Source: DASXUG01 sp036504995 (GTDB taxonomy: Bacteria > Pseudomonadota > Gammaproteobacteria > Burkholderiales > Methylophilaceae). From it: a DNA stretch of 64,000 nucleotides. Within the stretch, counting starts at the first letter, position 1. Every line of letters starts with the position of its first letter. Location of the stretch: the NCBI GenBank assembly GCA_036504995.1, contig DASXUG010000001.1, positions 62,001-126,000 of the forward strand. Reading direction: 5' to 3'. Shown here piece by piece: positions 52,035-59,429 of the stretch. The notes beneath the pieces were generated by a model, which was given only the letters and a program-made list of their open reading frames with translations, did not search any database and was not told where the DNA came from. The position numbers and the translations under genes were made by a program.

Positions 52035-52103
52035 AAGAGGCAGTCTAACAAATAATGTTCAGTCTAAGCTAGGTGATATGCATGTTAAACAGGTGTTTGT
52101 TTG

Positions 52104-52117
52104 TTGATTTGGGTCAA
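52104..52117. promoter_or_regulatory. Candidate FNR/ANR binding site upstream of the cyd operon
   Basis: TTGAT-TTGG-GTCAA matches the FNR consensus TTGAT-N4-ATCAA at nine of ten positions. Its centre is 76 bp upstream of the cydP ATG on the minus strand and 102 bp upstream of the DUF2946 ATG on the plus strand. Oxygen-limited induction of the cyd operon by an FNR-type regulator would be expected. Confidence 0.65.
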
Positions 52118-52212
52118 ACTGAAGGTTAATTTTTTGAGGTTTGAGCCATCAGGCGGTAATTAACTAACTATGGTGCTTGATTTGTTTAATCATAGATGAC
52201 TACAATGCGCAT

Positions 52213-52632
52213 ATGTTTAAGCGCAGCCAACAACGTTTTGTTAGCCTCATTGCCCTCGCGGCAGTGTTGTTTGCGTCGCTTGCACCTAGCATCTCACACG
52301 CCTTAGAGTCACCAACTAGGGCCGCGCAAAAGGGCTCGCTGTGGCAACAAGTGTGTAGCGCACAGGGGATTAAAACCATCCCCAGTGTATTGGCCCCCAT
52401 CAGTGGCAAGGCATCAAAAGAAAACAACTCACAGCCCAATAAAATGGGGATGCACTTTGAGCACTGCCCTTACTGTTTTAGTCATGCGGGTTCGGTTGGT
52501 TTGCCTGCAAGCTCCACTGCCCTGTTCTTGGCTGAAATCAATGCCGTTGAACATATTGATATTTATGCATCACCACTAGTTGTATCGTATTACAGTAGTT
52601 CTCACCCCACCCGCGCTCCCCCAGCCCTTTAA
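52213..52632 (+). CDS. DUF2946 family secreted protein, metal-associated
   Basis: From ATG 52213 the precursor has 139 residues, with a basic N-terminus and signal helix (FKRSQQRFVSLIALAAVLFA then SLAPSISHA) that is characteristic of DUF2946. The mature part has one Cys before SAQGIK and an HFEHCPYCFSHAG stretch, with His and Cys close together as in metal-binding segments. DUF2946 genes are, to my knowledge, often found beside TonB-dependent copper receptors; the role itself is unknown. An upstream start at 52177 would only add 12 residues without a signal-like sequence. It is divergent from cydP, and five linked genes follow. Confidence 0.85.
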   Translation: MFKRSQQRFVSLIALAAVLFASLAPSISHALESPTRAAQKGSLWQQVCSAQGIKTIPSVLAPISGKASKENNSQPNKMGMHFEHCPYCFSHAGSVGLPASSTALFLAEINAVEHIDIYASPLVVSYYSSSHPTRAPPAL

Positions 52633-52693
52633 TTAAATCTTACATTGTCTTGCTACGCGCGCTCTTGGCAATCGTAGCTATTTGTCTATGTTC

Positions 52694-52716
52694 GTCGATT
52701 AACCGAACTGATCGAC
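52694..52716. promoter_or_regulatory. Inverted repeat upstream of the HTH regulator gene
   Basis: GTCGAT (52694-52699) and ATCGAC (52711-52716) are perfect inverted half sites with an 11-bp spacer, centred 33 bp before the HTH gene. GTTCG...CGAAC is nested in it. This would suit a dimeric autoregulator, but it is short enough to occur by chance. Confidence 0.35.
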
Positions 52717-52737
52717 TTATTTAATTAGGGAATTCCC

Positions 52738-53010
52738 ATGATTTATTTACAAATCAGTGAGCTTATTGAAGCTAAAAAAGCGCAATGGGGTCGTCATGTC
52801 ACGCTTACCGAAGTGGCCGACCACACTGGCATCAGTCGTATGACTTTATTCCGCATGATGAAAAACCAAGGCTATAACACGGTCACCGATCACCTCGATA
52901 AGCTTTGCGAGTTTTTTGAGTGTGAGATTCACCAATTGGTGAAGTTTGTGCCATCGCCAAGCCGCAGTGCTCATGCGTGCAATAACGTTTTATTAGGAAA
53001 ATCTATATGA
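52738..53010 (+). CDS. Small XRE/Cro-type helix-turn-helix regulator
   Basis: A 90-residue DNA-binding protein. The HTH is in VTLTEVADHTGISRMTLFRM followed by MKNQGYNTVTDHLDKLCEFF, the Cro/C1 style in which the last helix packs against the fold. A short tail contains HACNN and ends LLGKSI. Such small XRE proteins act as dimers. Its stop overlaps the start of the outer-membrane barrel gene by ATGA, so it is translated with the operon it probably controls. GAATTCCC lies before the ATG, with AGGGAA at 52728-52733 as ribosome binding site. Confidence 0.88.
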   Translation: MIYLQISELIEAKKAQWGRHVTLTEVADHTGISRMTLFRMMKNQGYNTVTDHLDKLCEFFECEIHQLVKFVPSPSRSAHACNNVLLGKSI

Positions 53011-53948
53011 CTACTCTGAATAATCAACGATATACGTTTTTGGTGACCTTATTGTTATTGAGTTTGCCAGCCTATGCTAGTTGCGGCAGTGCTTTTTGTC
53101 ATCTCAACACCAATTGGGATATACAAGGTGTGTGGGATAAACCAGGGGTACGTTTGGATCTGCGTGCTGAGTATATTAAGCAAGATCAGCCGCGTTCAGG
53201 TACCCACAATATTGATAATGCTGGGTTTGATGAGGAGGAAAAGCGCACCATTAACCGCAATTATGTGGCGACATTAGACTACGCTTTTGATCAGGATTGG
53301 GGGGTGACGGTGCGTGTGCCGTTTGTTAATCGCAGTCACAGTCATATCTTGAACGATACTGGTACAGCACAAGCAGAGGCTTGGGATTTTAGCGGCGTTG
53401 GGGATACGCAAGTGCTTGGTCGTTACAATTTCTTTCGTGATGAAACCGATAATGCGGGTGTGCGCTTTGGCCTGAAACTCCCCACGGGCGCTATCAACGA
53501 AACCAATGCCGATGGTGTACGTGCTGAACGCGCATTGCAGCCTGGTACAGGCAGTTTAGATGGCATTGTTGGTGCTTACTATAACCACCGTGTGGGCAAT
53601 GCGATTTATTTTGCACAAGTGAACTGGCAGTCGGTCATTCATGCGCGTGATGAGTTTAGGGCTGGGCGCCAATTGGGGATGGATCTCGGATTGAATTATG
53701 CGATTACGCCTAAGTTTAGCGCTTTGCTCCAAGTCAATATTTTAGACAAAGCACGTGACCAAGGTGCCAATGCTGAGCCCGATTTATCAGGTGCGCGTTT
53801 TGTTTCAATTAGCCCTGGCTTGAGCTACCGAGTATTTCCCAATACCCAAATTTACGGCTTATTTCAACAGCCCATTTATCAAAACGTGAATGGTTTACAA
53901 CTGACTTCAGACTGGTCTGCAGCCGTTGGACTAAGCACACAGTTTTAG
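53007..53948 (+). CDS. Outer-membrane beta-barrel (transporter/porin-like) protein
   Basis: A 313-residue secreted protein with a signal peptide (about 1-24, ending LPAYA). The mature start SCGSAFCHLNTNWD has two cysteines. A long series of alternating hydrophobic/polar strands follows (NYVATLDYAFDQDWGVTVRV, GDTQVLGRYNFF, GVRFGLKLPTG), ending in a phenylalanine (LSTQF), the mark of an outer-membrane protein. The family is the 'transporter' group near DUF2946/TonB clusters; the substrate is unknown. It overlaps the HTH stop by 4 bp. Confidence 0.82.
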   Translation: MTTLNNQRYTFLVTLLLLSLPAYASCGSAFCHLNTNWDIQGVWDKPGVRLDLRAEYIKQDQPRSGTHNIDNAGFDEEEKRTINRNYVATLDYAFDQDWGVTVRVPFVNRSHSHILNDTGTAQAEAWDFSGVGDTQVLGRYNFFRDETDNAGVRFGLKLPTGAINETNADGVRAERALQPGTGSLDGIVGAYYNHRVGNAIYFAQVNWQSVIHARDEFRAGRQLGMDLGLNYAITPKFSALLQVNILDKARDQGANAEPDLSGARFVSISPGLSYRVFPNTQIYGLFQQPIYQNVNGLQLTSDWSAAVGLSTQF

Positions 53949-53982
53949 TAAGCTGAGTTTTGAAAAGTTTAGGGGAATCAAT

Positions 53983-56394
53983 GTGTTGAAATTAATTGTA
54001 GCAGTATTAGTCTGGCTAAGCACTATTCGGTTGGGATTAGCCGAGGAGATCGCCGATCGTGAGATGGTTAAGGATGGGCCTGCAACTGCATTAGTCCATA
54101 CCTTAGAAAAGATAGAGGTTAAAGCTACTAAGCCTGCTTTTCCAGTCAATGTGCCAGCGGTTGTGGAAAGTGTGACAGCCAAGCAAATTGAAGAGAGCGC
54201 CAATGCGGTAACCACCATGGGAGCTTTTCAATATTTACCGAGCTTACATGTACGTGAGCGATATATCGGTGACCGTAACGGGATATTGGTGATGCGTGCT
54301 AATAGCTCCATTGCTAGCGCGCAGACGGTGGTGTATGCGGATGGCCTGTTGCTGTCTAATTTTCTGAATAATAGTTTTAGTACGCCGCCACGATGGGGCA
54401 TGGTGTCGCCTGAGGAAATTGAGCGTATTGATGTGATGTATGGGCCATTTTCCGCTTTGTATCCTGGCAATTCTGAGGGTGGGGTGCTCAATATCACTAC
54501 GCGGATGCCAGATAAGTTTGAAGCACATGCGAAATATGATTTGTTTACACAGGATTTTAAATTATACGGTGCGGATAAATCCTATAGTGGCCAGCATGGC
54601 GCGGCATCGGTGGGCAGCAAGTGGAATGATTTATCGTTTTTTGTGAGTGTGGATAGGTTGGATAGTTTTGGGCAGCCGCAGACGTTTGCCAATGCAACTA
54701 ACTGTCCGACTACGCCAGTCGTTCCAAACACTCAACCATGCGGTGCGACTGCACCTAGCAACGCCAATTCGACATTGCTGACAGGCGGTTATCGCGACAC
54801 TGATCCACAAGGTGTTGCCCGAATAATCACGGCTACTACGGGTATAGATCATACTGTTCAAGATAATGCCAAAATTAAATTAACTTATGATTTTACGCCA
54901 ACAATTAAGGGTGGTTATACGCTTGGTGTCTGGCAAAATGATTCTGTAGGCACGATAGAGAGCTATTTGAACTCGGCTACTACCGGACAGGCTTTTTATA
55001 ATACGACTAATGCGGCTGGTGGAGCAGCAACTCAGTTTGTAAGATTCTCGGGGGATCCGAAATTTTACAAACTCACAGCCATCGGACCAAGTCGAGCCGA
55101 ATCTGAGCACTGGATGCATGGGATTTCACTTAAATCTAATACGCAAGGGTTGTTTGATTGGGAACTGGTAGCCAGTTTATATCGCCAAGAAAAAGAAATC
55201 ACGCGTACTTCGGTGCCTACCAACGCATTTAACGATGGTAGTAATGGCGCGGGTACTTACAAGCGTGATAATGGTACAGGCTGGAAAACCTTGGATGCAC
55301 GCGGTGATTGGCGCCCCGATGGTAATCTGCAAAGCAAGCATCAAGTCAGTTTTGGCTACCATTATGATCGTTATGAGTTAGATTCTCAGACTTTGAATGT
55401 AGCCGACTGGGTGAGTGCGACAGCAGGCTCACTTAACACCAACTCATACGGAAAAACTGAAACGCAAGCTGTGTATGTACAGGATGCCTGGAAATTTCAA
55501 CCCGATTGGAACTTAGTCACAGGTGGACGCTGGGAAAATTGGCGCGCGTTTGATGGTAGCAATTTTAACGCGAGTAACCCTGTAGCCTTTAGGCAGTTAA
55601 ATTACGCAAATCGCGATCAAAACAACTTTTCACCTAAATTATCGTTAAGTTATCAAGCGCGTAGTGACTGGTTGTTACGTGCTTCATTTGGTAAAGCGTA
55701 CCGCTACCCTACAGTCGCTGAAATGTTTCAGGTTATTAGTCTGCCTGGAAATGTTCGAGCGAATGACCCTAGCTTAAAGCCCGAACATGTCAATTCATAT
55801 GATTTTACGGTGGAAAAAGTACTGCAAAATGGGCTACTACGCACTTCATTTTTTTATGAGGATAAGCACGACGCATTGGTTTCACAAACTGATACGACGA
55901 CCATTCCAGGCACTACTATTAGCAGCATTCAAAATGTTGACGGTATTCATACCAAGGGAATAGAAACAGCTTTGCAAATAAATGATGTTTGGGTGAATGG
56001 CCTGGATATTACAGGTAGCCTGACTTATGTGGATTCAGAAATTGTAGCTAATCATAAAAATCCATTTACTGTCGGTAAACCGCAACCGCGTATTCCCGAT
56101 TGGCGTGCGACCATTGTGGGCGTCTATCATGTGAATGAAAAGTTATCGGTAAGTTTGGCGGGGCGCTATAGCGGTAATCAGGAGGTAAACTTGCTATATA
56201 ACACGGTTAATCCTGATGCTTATGGCACAACGGTAAGTAACTATACTGTGTTTGACACCAAGTTAGTGTATAAGGCTAGCGAGCGCTGGACGGGCTCTTT
56301 GGGCATCAATAATATTGGCAATGATAAGTATTATGTAAACCCAAACCCTTACCCGCAGCGCACGTTTTTTGCCAGTGTAAAGTTTGATTATTAG
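53983..56394 (+). CDS. TonB-dependent outer-membrane receptor
   Basis: An 803-residue receptor. After a signal peptide ending near residue 21 (GLAEEIADRE), a TonB-box-like EKIEVKATK region lies near residue 43. The plug domain follows (about 60-180) with PAVVESVTAKQIEES, NSEGGVLNITTRMP near residue 165 and a 22-strand barrel to the C-terminal FFASVKFDY, ending in tyrosine. Start is GTG 53983 with AGGGGA upstream; ATG 53981 is in another frame. The ligand is not evident; position in the cluster suggests a metal chelate, possibly copper. Confidence 0.93.
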   Translation: MLKLIVAVLVWLSTIRLGLAEEIADREMVKDGPATALVHTLEKIEVKATKPAFPVNVPAVVESVTAKQIEESANAVTTMGAFQYLPSLHVRERYIGDRNGILVMRANSSIASAQTVVYADGLLLSNFLNNSFSTPPRWGMVSPEEIERIDVMYGPFSALYPGNSEGGVLNITTRMPDKFEAHAKYDLFTQDFKLYGADKSYSGQHGAASVGSKWNDLSFFVSVDRLDSFGQPQTFANATNCPTTPVVPNTQPCGATAPSNANSTLLTGGYRDTDPQGVARIITATTGIDHTVQDNAKIKLTYDFTPTIKGGYTLGVWQNDSVGTIESYLNSATTGQAFYNTTNAAGGAATQFVRFSGDPKFYKLTAIGPSRAESEHWMHGISLKSNTQGLFDWELVASLYRQEKEITRTSVPTNAFNDGSNGAGTYKRDNGTGWKTLDARGDWRPDGNLQSKHQVSFGYHYDRYELDSQTLNVADWVSATAGSLNTNSYGKTETQAVYVQDAWKFQPDWNLVTGGRWENWRAFDGSNFNASNPVAFRQLNYANRDQNNFSPKLSLSYQARSDWLLRASFGKAYRYPTVAEMFQVISLPGNVRANDPSLKPEHVNSYDFTVEKVLQNGLLRTSFFYEDKHDALVSQTDTTTIPGTTISSIQNVDGIHTKGIETALQINDVWVNGLDITGSLTYVDSEIVANHKNPFTVGKPQPRIPDWRATIVGVYHVNEKLSVSLAGRYSGNQEVNLLYNTVNPDAYGTTVSNYTVFDTKLVYKASERWTGSLGINNIGNDKYYVNPNPYPQRTFFASVKFDY

Positions 56395-56419
56395 TAAGAA
56401 GAAAACAGAGGTGGTTTTG

Positions 56420-57631
56420 ATGAAAAATGCAATTGTTTGGCTTTGCCTGTGCTGTATTCCCTTGCTTACGCAGGCGCATGAAGGTCATGACCATGGCGCA
56501 CCGTTAGCCGTGTCGGTGGCGTTTGATGCTAAAGGCGTGCTTTGGCGTGTTTCTGCCAAAGATGGTTTTGTGCTGGTGGATGCTTCTAACGATCTTGCCA
56601 AGACTTTTTCGTCACCTATTGCGATCAATAGCGAGCCACAGAAAATCGGCTTGGATGGCGATGCTCGACCTAAAATTGCCATCGCGCCCAATGGCAATAT
56701 TTATCTGACGTGGACACAAGCTTTGCCCAAGCCATATACAGGTTATATTTGGTTTGCGCGCTCCGCAAATGGGGGCAAAAGCTTTGACAAGCCCTACGTG
56801 GTACATACTGATCGTGCTGAGATTACGCATCGATTTGATGCGCTTGCAGTAGCTAATACTGGACGCATCTACGTGGCATGGGTAGATAAGCGTGATCTAG
56901 AATCCGCTAAGATAAGCAAGGCCAAATATGATGGTGCGGCGATTTATACTGCAATTTCAGATGATCAAGGTGCGAGTTTTAAGTCTGAGCAAAAGCTGGC
57001 AGACAACAGTTGTGAGTGTTGCCGTATTGCCTTAGGTACCACGCAAGACGGTCAAGCAGTAGCCATGTGGCGGCACTTGTTTGAGGGTGGTGTGCGTGAC
57101 CATGCCATGATGCAGTTTGGTGGGAGCTCAACCTCCAACTCAATCACAAGCTCAGGCATTCATCGCGCCAGTTTTGGTCAATGGAAAATAGATGCGTGCC
57201 CTCACCATGGTCCAGCGATTGCGCGAGGTGATCAAAATGGCAATACCTGGGGCTGGCATATGGCATGGTTTGATGGCGCTTCTGATACCAGTAAAACTGG
57301 CTTGTACTATGCGCGTATGGATAGCGAAGCTTGGGTTTCTTCCCCAGCCAAACGGTTTGGGGATGCTAATCAGCAAGCGGGACACCCTGCGTTACTGAGT
57401 CAGGGTGAGCAAGTTTGGTTGGCGTGGAAAGAGTTAACGGATACGGCTAGCGTTATCAAATTAGCGTATTCAAGTGACGGCGGACGTAACTGGGCGCCGA
57501 CTCGTGATGTTACCCAAACGGCGGGTCGAGCCGATTATCCGCAATTGTTAGCTAAGCAAAATCAAACCTTTCTGGCTTGGGCCACAGAAAAAGAAGGCTT
57601 ACAGCTATTGAATGTGAGTGAGGTACCATGA
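56420..57631 (+). CDS. Secreted sialidase-like beta-propeller with metal-type motifs
   Basis: From ATG 56420 the precursor has 403 residues. A signal peptide (about 1-19) leads to AHEGHDHGAPLAV, a His-rich mature N-terminus. Repeats of the sialidase/BNR Asp-box type follow (for example RSANGGKSFDKP, ISDDQGASFKSE and SSDGGRNWAPT) forming a six- or seven-bladed propeller. SCECCRI near residue 205 has three closely spaced cysteines, and DACPHHGPAIARGD near residue 257 adds Cys-His-His. Catalytic sialidase residues could not be confirmed, so a binding or metal-handling role is more likely. An earlier start at 56384 lies inside the receptor gene. GAGGTGG precedes the ATG. Confidence 0.85.
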   Translation: MKNAIVWLCLCCIPLLTQAHEGHDHGAPLAVSVAFDAKGVLWRVSAKDGFVLVDASNDLAKTFSSPIAINSEPQKIGLDGDARPKIAIAPNGNIYLTWTQALPKPYTGYIWFARSANGGKSFDKPYVVHTDRAEITHRFDALAVANTGRIYVAWVDKRDLESAKISKAKYDGAAIYTAISDDQGASFKSEQKLADNSCECCRIALGTTQDGQAVAMWRHLFEGGVRDHAMMQFGGSSTSNSITSSGIHRASFGQWKIDACPHHGPAIARGDQNGNTWGWHMAWFDGASDTSKTGLYYARMDSEAWVSSPAKRFGDANQQAGHPALLSQGEQVWLAWKELTDTASVIKLAYSSDGGRNWAPTRDVTQTAGRADYPQLLAKQNQTFLAWATEKEGLQLLNVSEVP

Positions 57632-58107
57632 GGCTATATTTAAAGGTTTTTTTTCTATTTTTATGCGTAGGGTTCAGTGTTAATGCTAATGCGGAAAATT
57701 TCAAAGCATTTAACAGTAATAGTCGTAGCCAAATTGAGCAAAGTAACCAAAGTAAGGCCTTTGTGCTGGCATTCTGGTCGGTAGATTGTCCATACTGCAT
57801 CGAAGAAATGCAGTCATTGGGAGATGTGCTACGCAAGCATCCGCAAGTTAAACTGATTACCGTGTGCACAGATACAACAGGACATGAAGTAGATATCAGT
57901 AAAACTTTAGATCAAGCGCATTTGCCAGCGCATGAGCGCTGGCAATTTGCGGAGGTTGATGAAGATAGACTACGCTACAACATTGATAAAAACTGGGGGG
58001 GCGAACTGCCGCGAACCTATTTTTATGACGCAAAACATCAAGTACGAGCAATTAGCGGCAGACCAACGATGACCTGGCTAACAGATTGGTTTTTGCAAGC
58101 CAAGTAA
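57628..58107 (+). CDS. TlpA/ResA-type periplasmic thioredoxin
   Basis: A 159-residue precursor with a signal peptide (about 1-23, ending VNANA). The thioredoxin-like domain has FVLAFWSVDCPYCIEEMQSL with the active-site CPYC near residues 53-56, and GELPRTYFYDAKHQ with the cis-proline near residue 127. Such proteins reduce disulfides or deliver metals to periplasmic cuproproteins. It could keep the cysteines of the propeller protein reduced (inference). It overlaps the propeller stop by ATGA and is the last gene of the cluster; it converges on the HD-GYP gene with 17 bp between them. Confidence 0.9.
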   Translation: MRLYLKVFFLFLCVGFSVNANAENFKAFNSNSRSQIEQSNQSKAFVLAFWSVDCPYCIEEMQSLGDVLRKHPQVKLITVCTDTTGHEVDISKTLDQAHLPAHERWQFAEVDEDRLRYNIDKNWGGELPRTYFYDAKHQVRAISGRPTMTWLTDWFLQAK

Positions 58108-58124
58108 CTAATAGCGCCAAAGCT

Positions 58125-59429
58125 TTAGGCGGTGATAGGGTCTTGGTCTACATAAAAACTTACGCGTTTTCTTGGGTTGAGGTATTCCAATGCATCTTTA
58201 GGCAGCTGGGTAGGGCGCATACAAATGCTAATGCTGACGCTTGGATCTTCTCGTAAATCTAAAATTTGTGGCGCTTCACGTTTCACGGTGGGATCATGCA
58301 ATAACACGTAGGGGCGTAACGGTGCGCTAGGATTCACCGAGATGACAATGCCGTGAACACCGTTGGTAAGTTGCACAATACTACCAGGTGGGTAAACACC
58401 TAAAAATTTAATCATACGTTTGAGCAAGGACTGGTCATATTTGTTACGATTTTGTGTGAACATATGCACCAGTGACTCATAGGGTGTTTTTGCCAAGTAT
58501 GGGTTGCTCGGATTACATAAATTATCGTAACTATTCACCATGGCAACAATGCGCGAGAGTGGTCCTAGCTCGTCGCCTTTTTTGCCCGCTGGGTAGCCTG
58601 AGCCATCAATAAATTCATGATGATCTAGAATAATATTGGCAATGCGGTCAGATAAGCCCACTTTTTTTGCCATGCGCATACCGAATTCACAATGCAGTTC
58701 GAGAAAAGATTGTTCAGCAGGATTGAGCGGCTCTTTTTTCATACGTACTTTGTCAGGTATTTCTGCTTTACCGATGTCATGGAATAAAGCAGCAACCCCT
58801 AATATGCGAGTTTCCTCTTCTGAAATGCTTAATGCTTTTGCCATAATCATCGAAAGCACCGAGACGTTAAGGCTATGCAAAAAGTTATTGTCGCTTGAGC
58901 GATTGCCGTTGATGGCGTGAATCACAATATCACTTTCTGATAAGGTCGATTCGACCATTTCGTTGACAAGGTCAGCGGCGCGCTCGACGCATTGCACTGA
59001 ATTAACGAGTATATCGCGCGTGCATTCTTGGGCGATATTTCGCGCCGTAATAAATTTTTTCTCACTCTCATCCAGCGCAAAATGTAATTGCTTGAGTCGC
59101 TCACTTCGATCAATTATTTTTACGGTTTCTGTCGCCTTCGCCATATTGATAATATCTTCGGCACTTACAATTTTTTGCGATGACTTAAGAATCTGATTGC
59201 TCGCCATTGGGTCATAATCGCTACGGCTTGGGTCGTAGCGCAGTCTTTTTATGCCAATCTTTTTGATCGTGGCAATTTGCCCTAGATCTTCAACTTTGAA
59301 GTTGCTGGTGGCAAAAGGATGATTCATCCAGCCAAGGTCGAGGTGAATAAAGAGACCTACTTTTAACTGATCAATATCAATATAAAAGTCTTGGGTGGTG
59401 ACGCTGCTATCTAGGGCGCTAGTGATCAT
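58125..59429 (-). CDS. HD-GYP domain cyclic-di-GMP phosphodiesterase
   Basis: A 434-residue cytoplasmic protein. The N-terminal DUF3391-type domain (about 15-140) includes DIDQLKVGLFIHLDLGWMNH, and an HD-GYP domain covers about 175-340. The motifs HSLNVS, LFHDIGKAEIPDKV and LDHHEFIDGSGYP are all present, so the metal site and GYP motif are intact. A C-terminal extension of about 90 residues with a beta-rich part (VYPPGSIVQLTNGVHGIVIS) follows. The gene overlaps the end of the upstream GGDEF-EAL gene by ATGA, so both are made together. Confidence 0.94.
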   Translation of the reverse strand: MITSALDSSVTTQDFYIDIDQLKVGLFIHLDLGWMNHPFATSNFKVEDLGQIATIKKIGIKRLRYDPSRSDYDPMASNQILKSSQKIVSAEDIINMAKATETVKIIDRSERLKQLHFALDESEKKFITARNIAQECTRDILVNSVQCVERAADLVNEMVESTLSESDIVIHAINGNRSSDNNFLHSLNVSVLSMIMAKALSISEEETRILGVAALFHDIGKAEIPDKVRMKKEPLNPAEQSFLELHCEFGMRMAKKVGLSDRIANIILDHHEFIDGSGYPAGKKGDELGPLSRIVAMVNSYDNLCNPSNPYLAKTPYESLVHMFTQNRNKYDQSLLKRMIKFLGVYPPGSIVQLTNGVHGIVISVNPSAPLRPYVLLHDPTVKREAPQILDLREDPSVSISICMRPTQLPKDALEYLNPRKRVSFYVDQDPITA

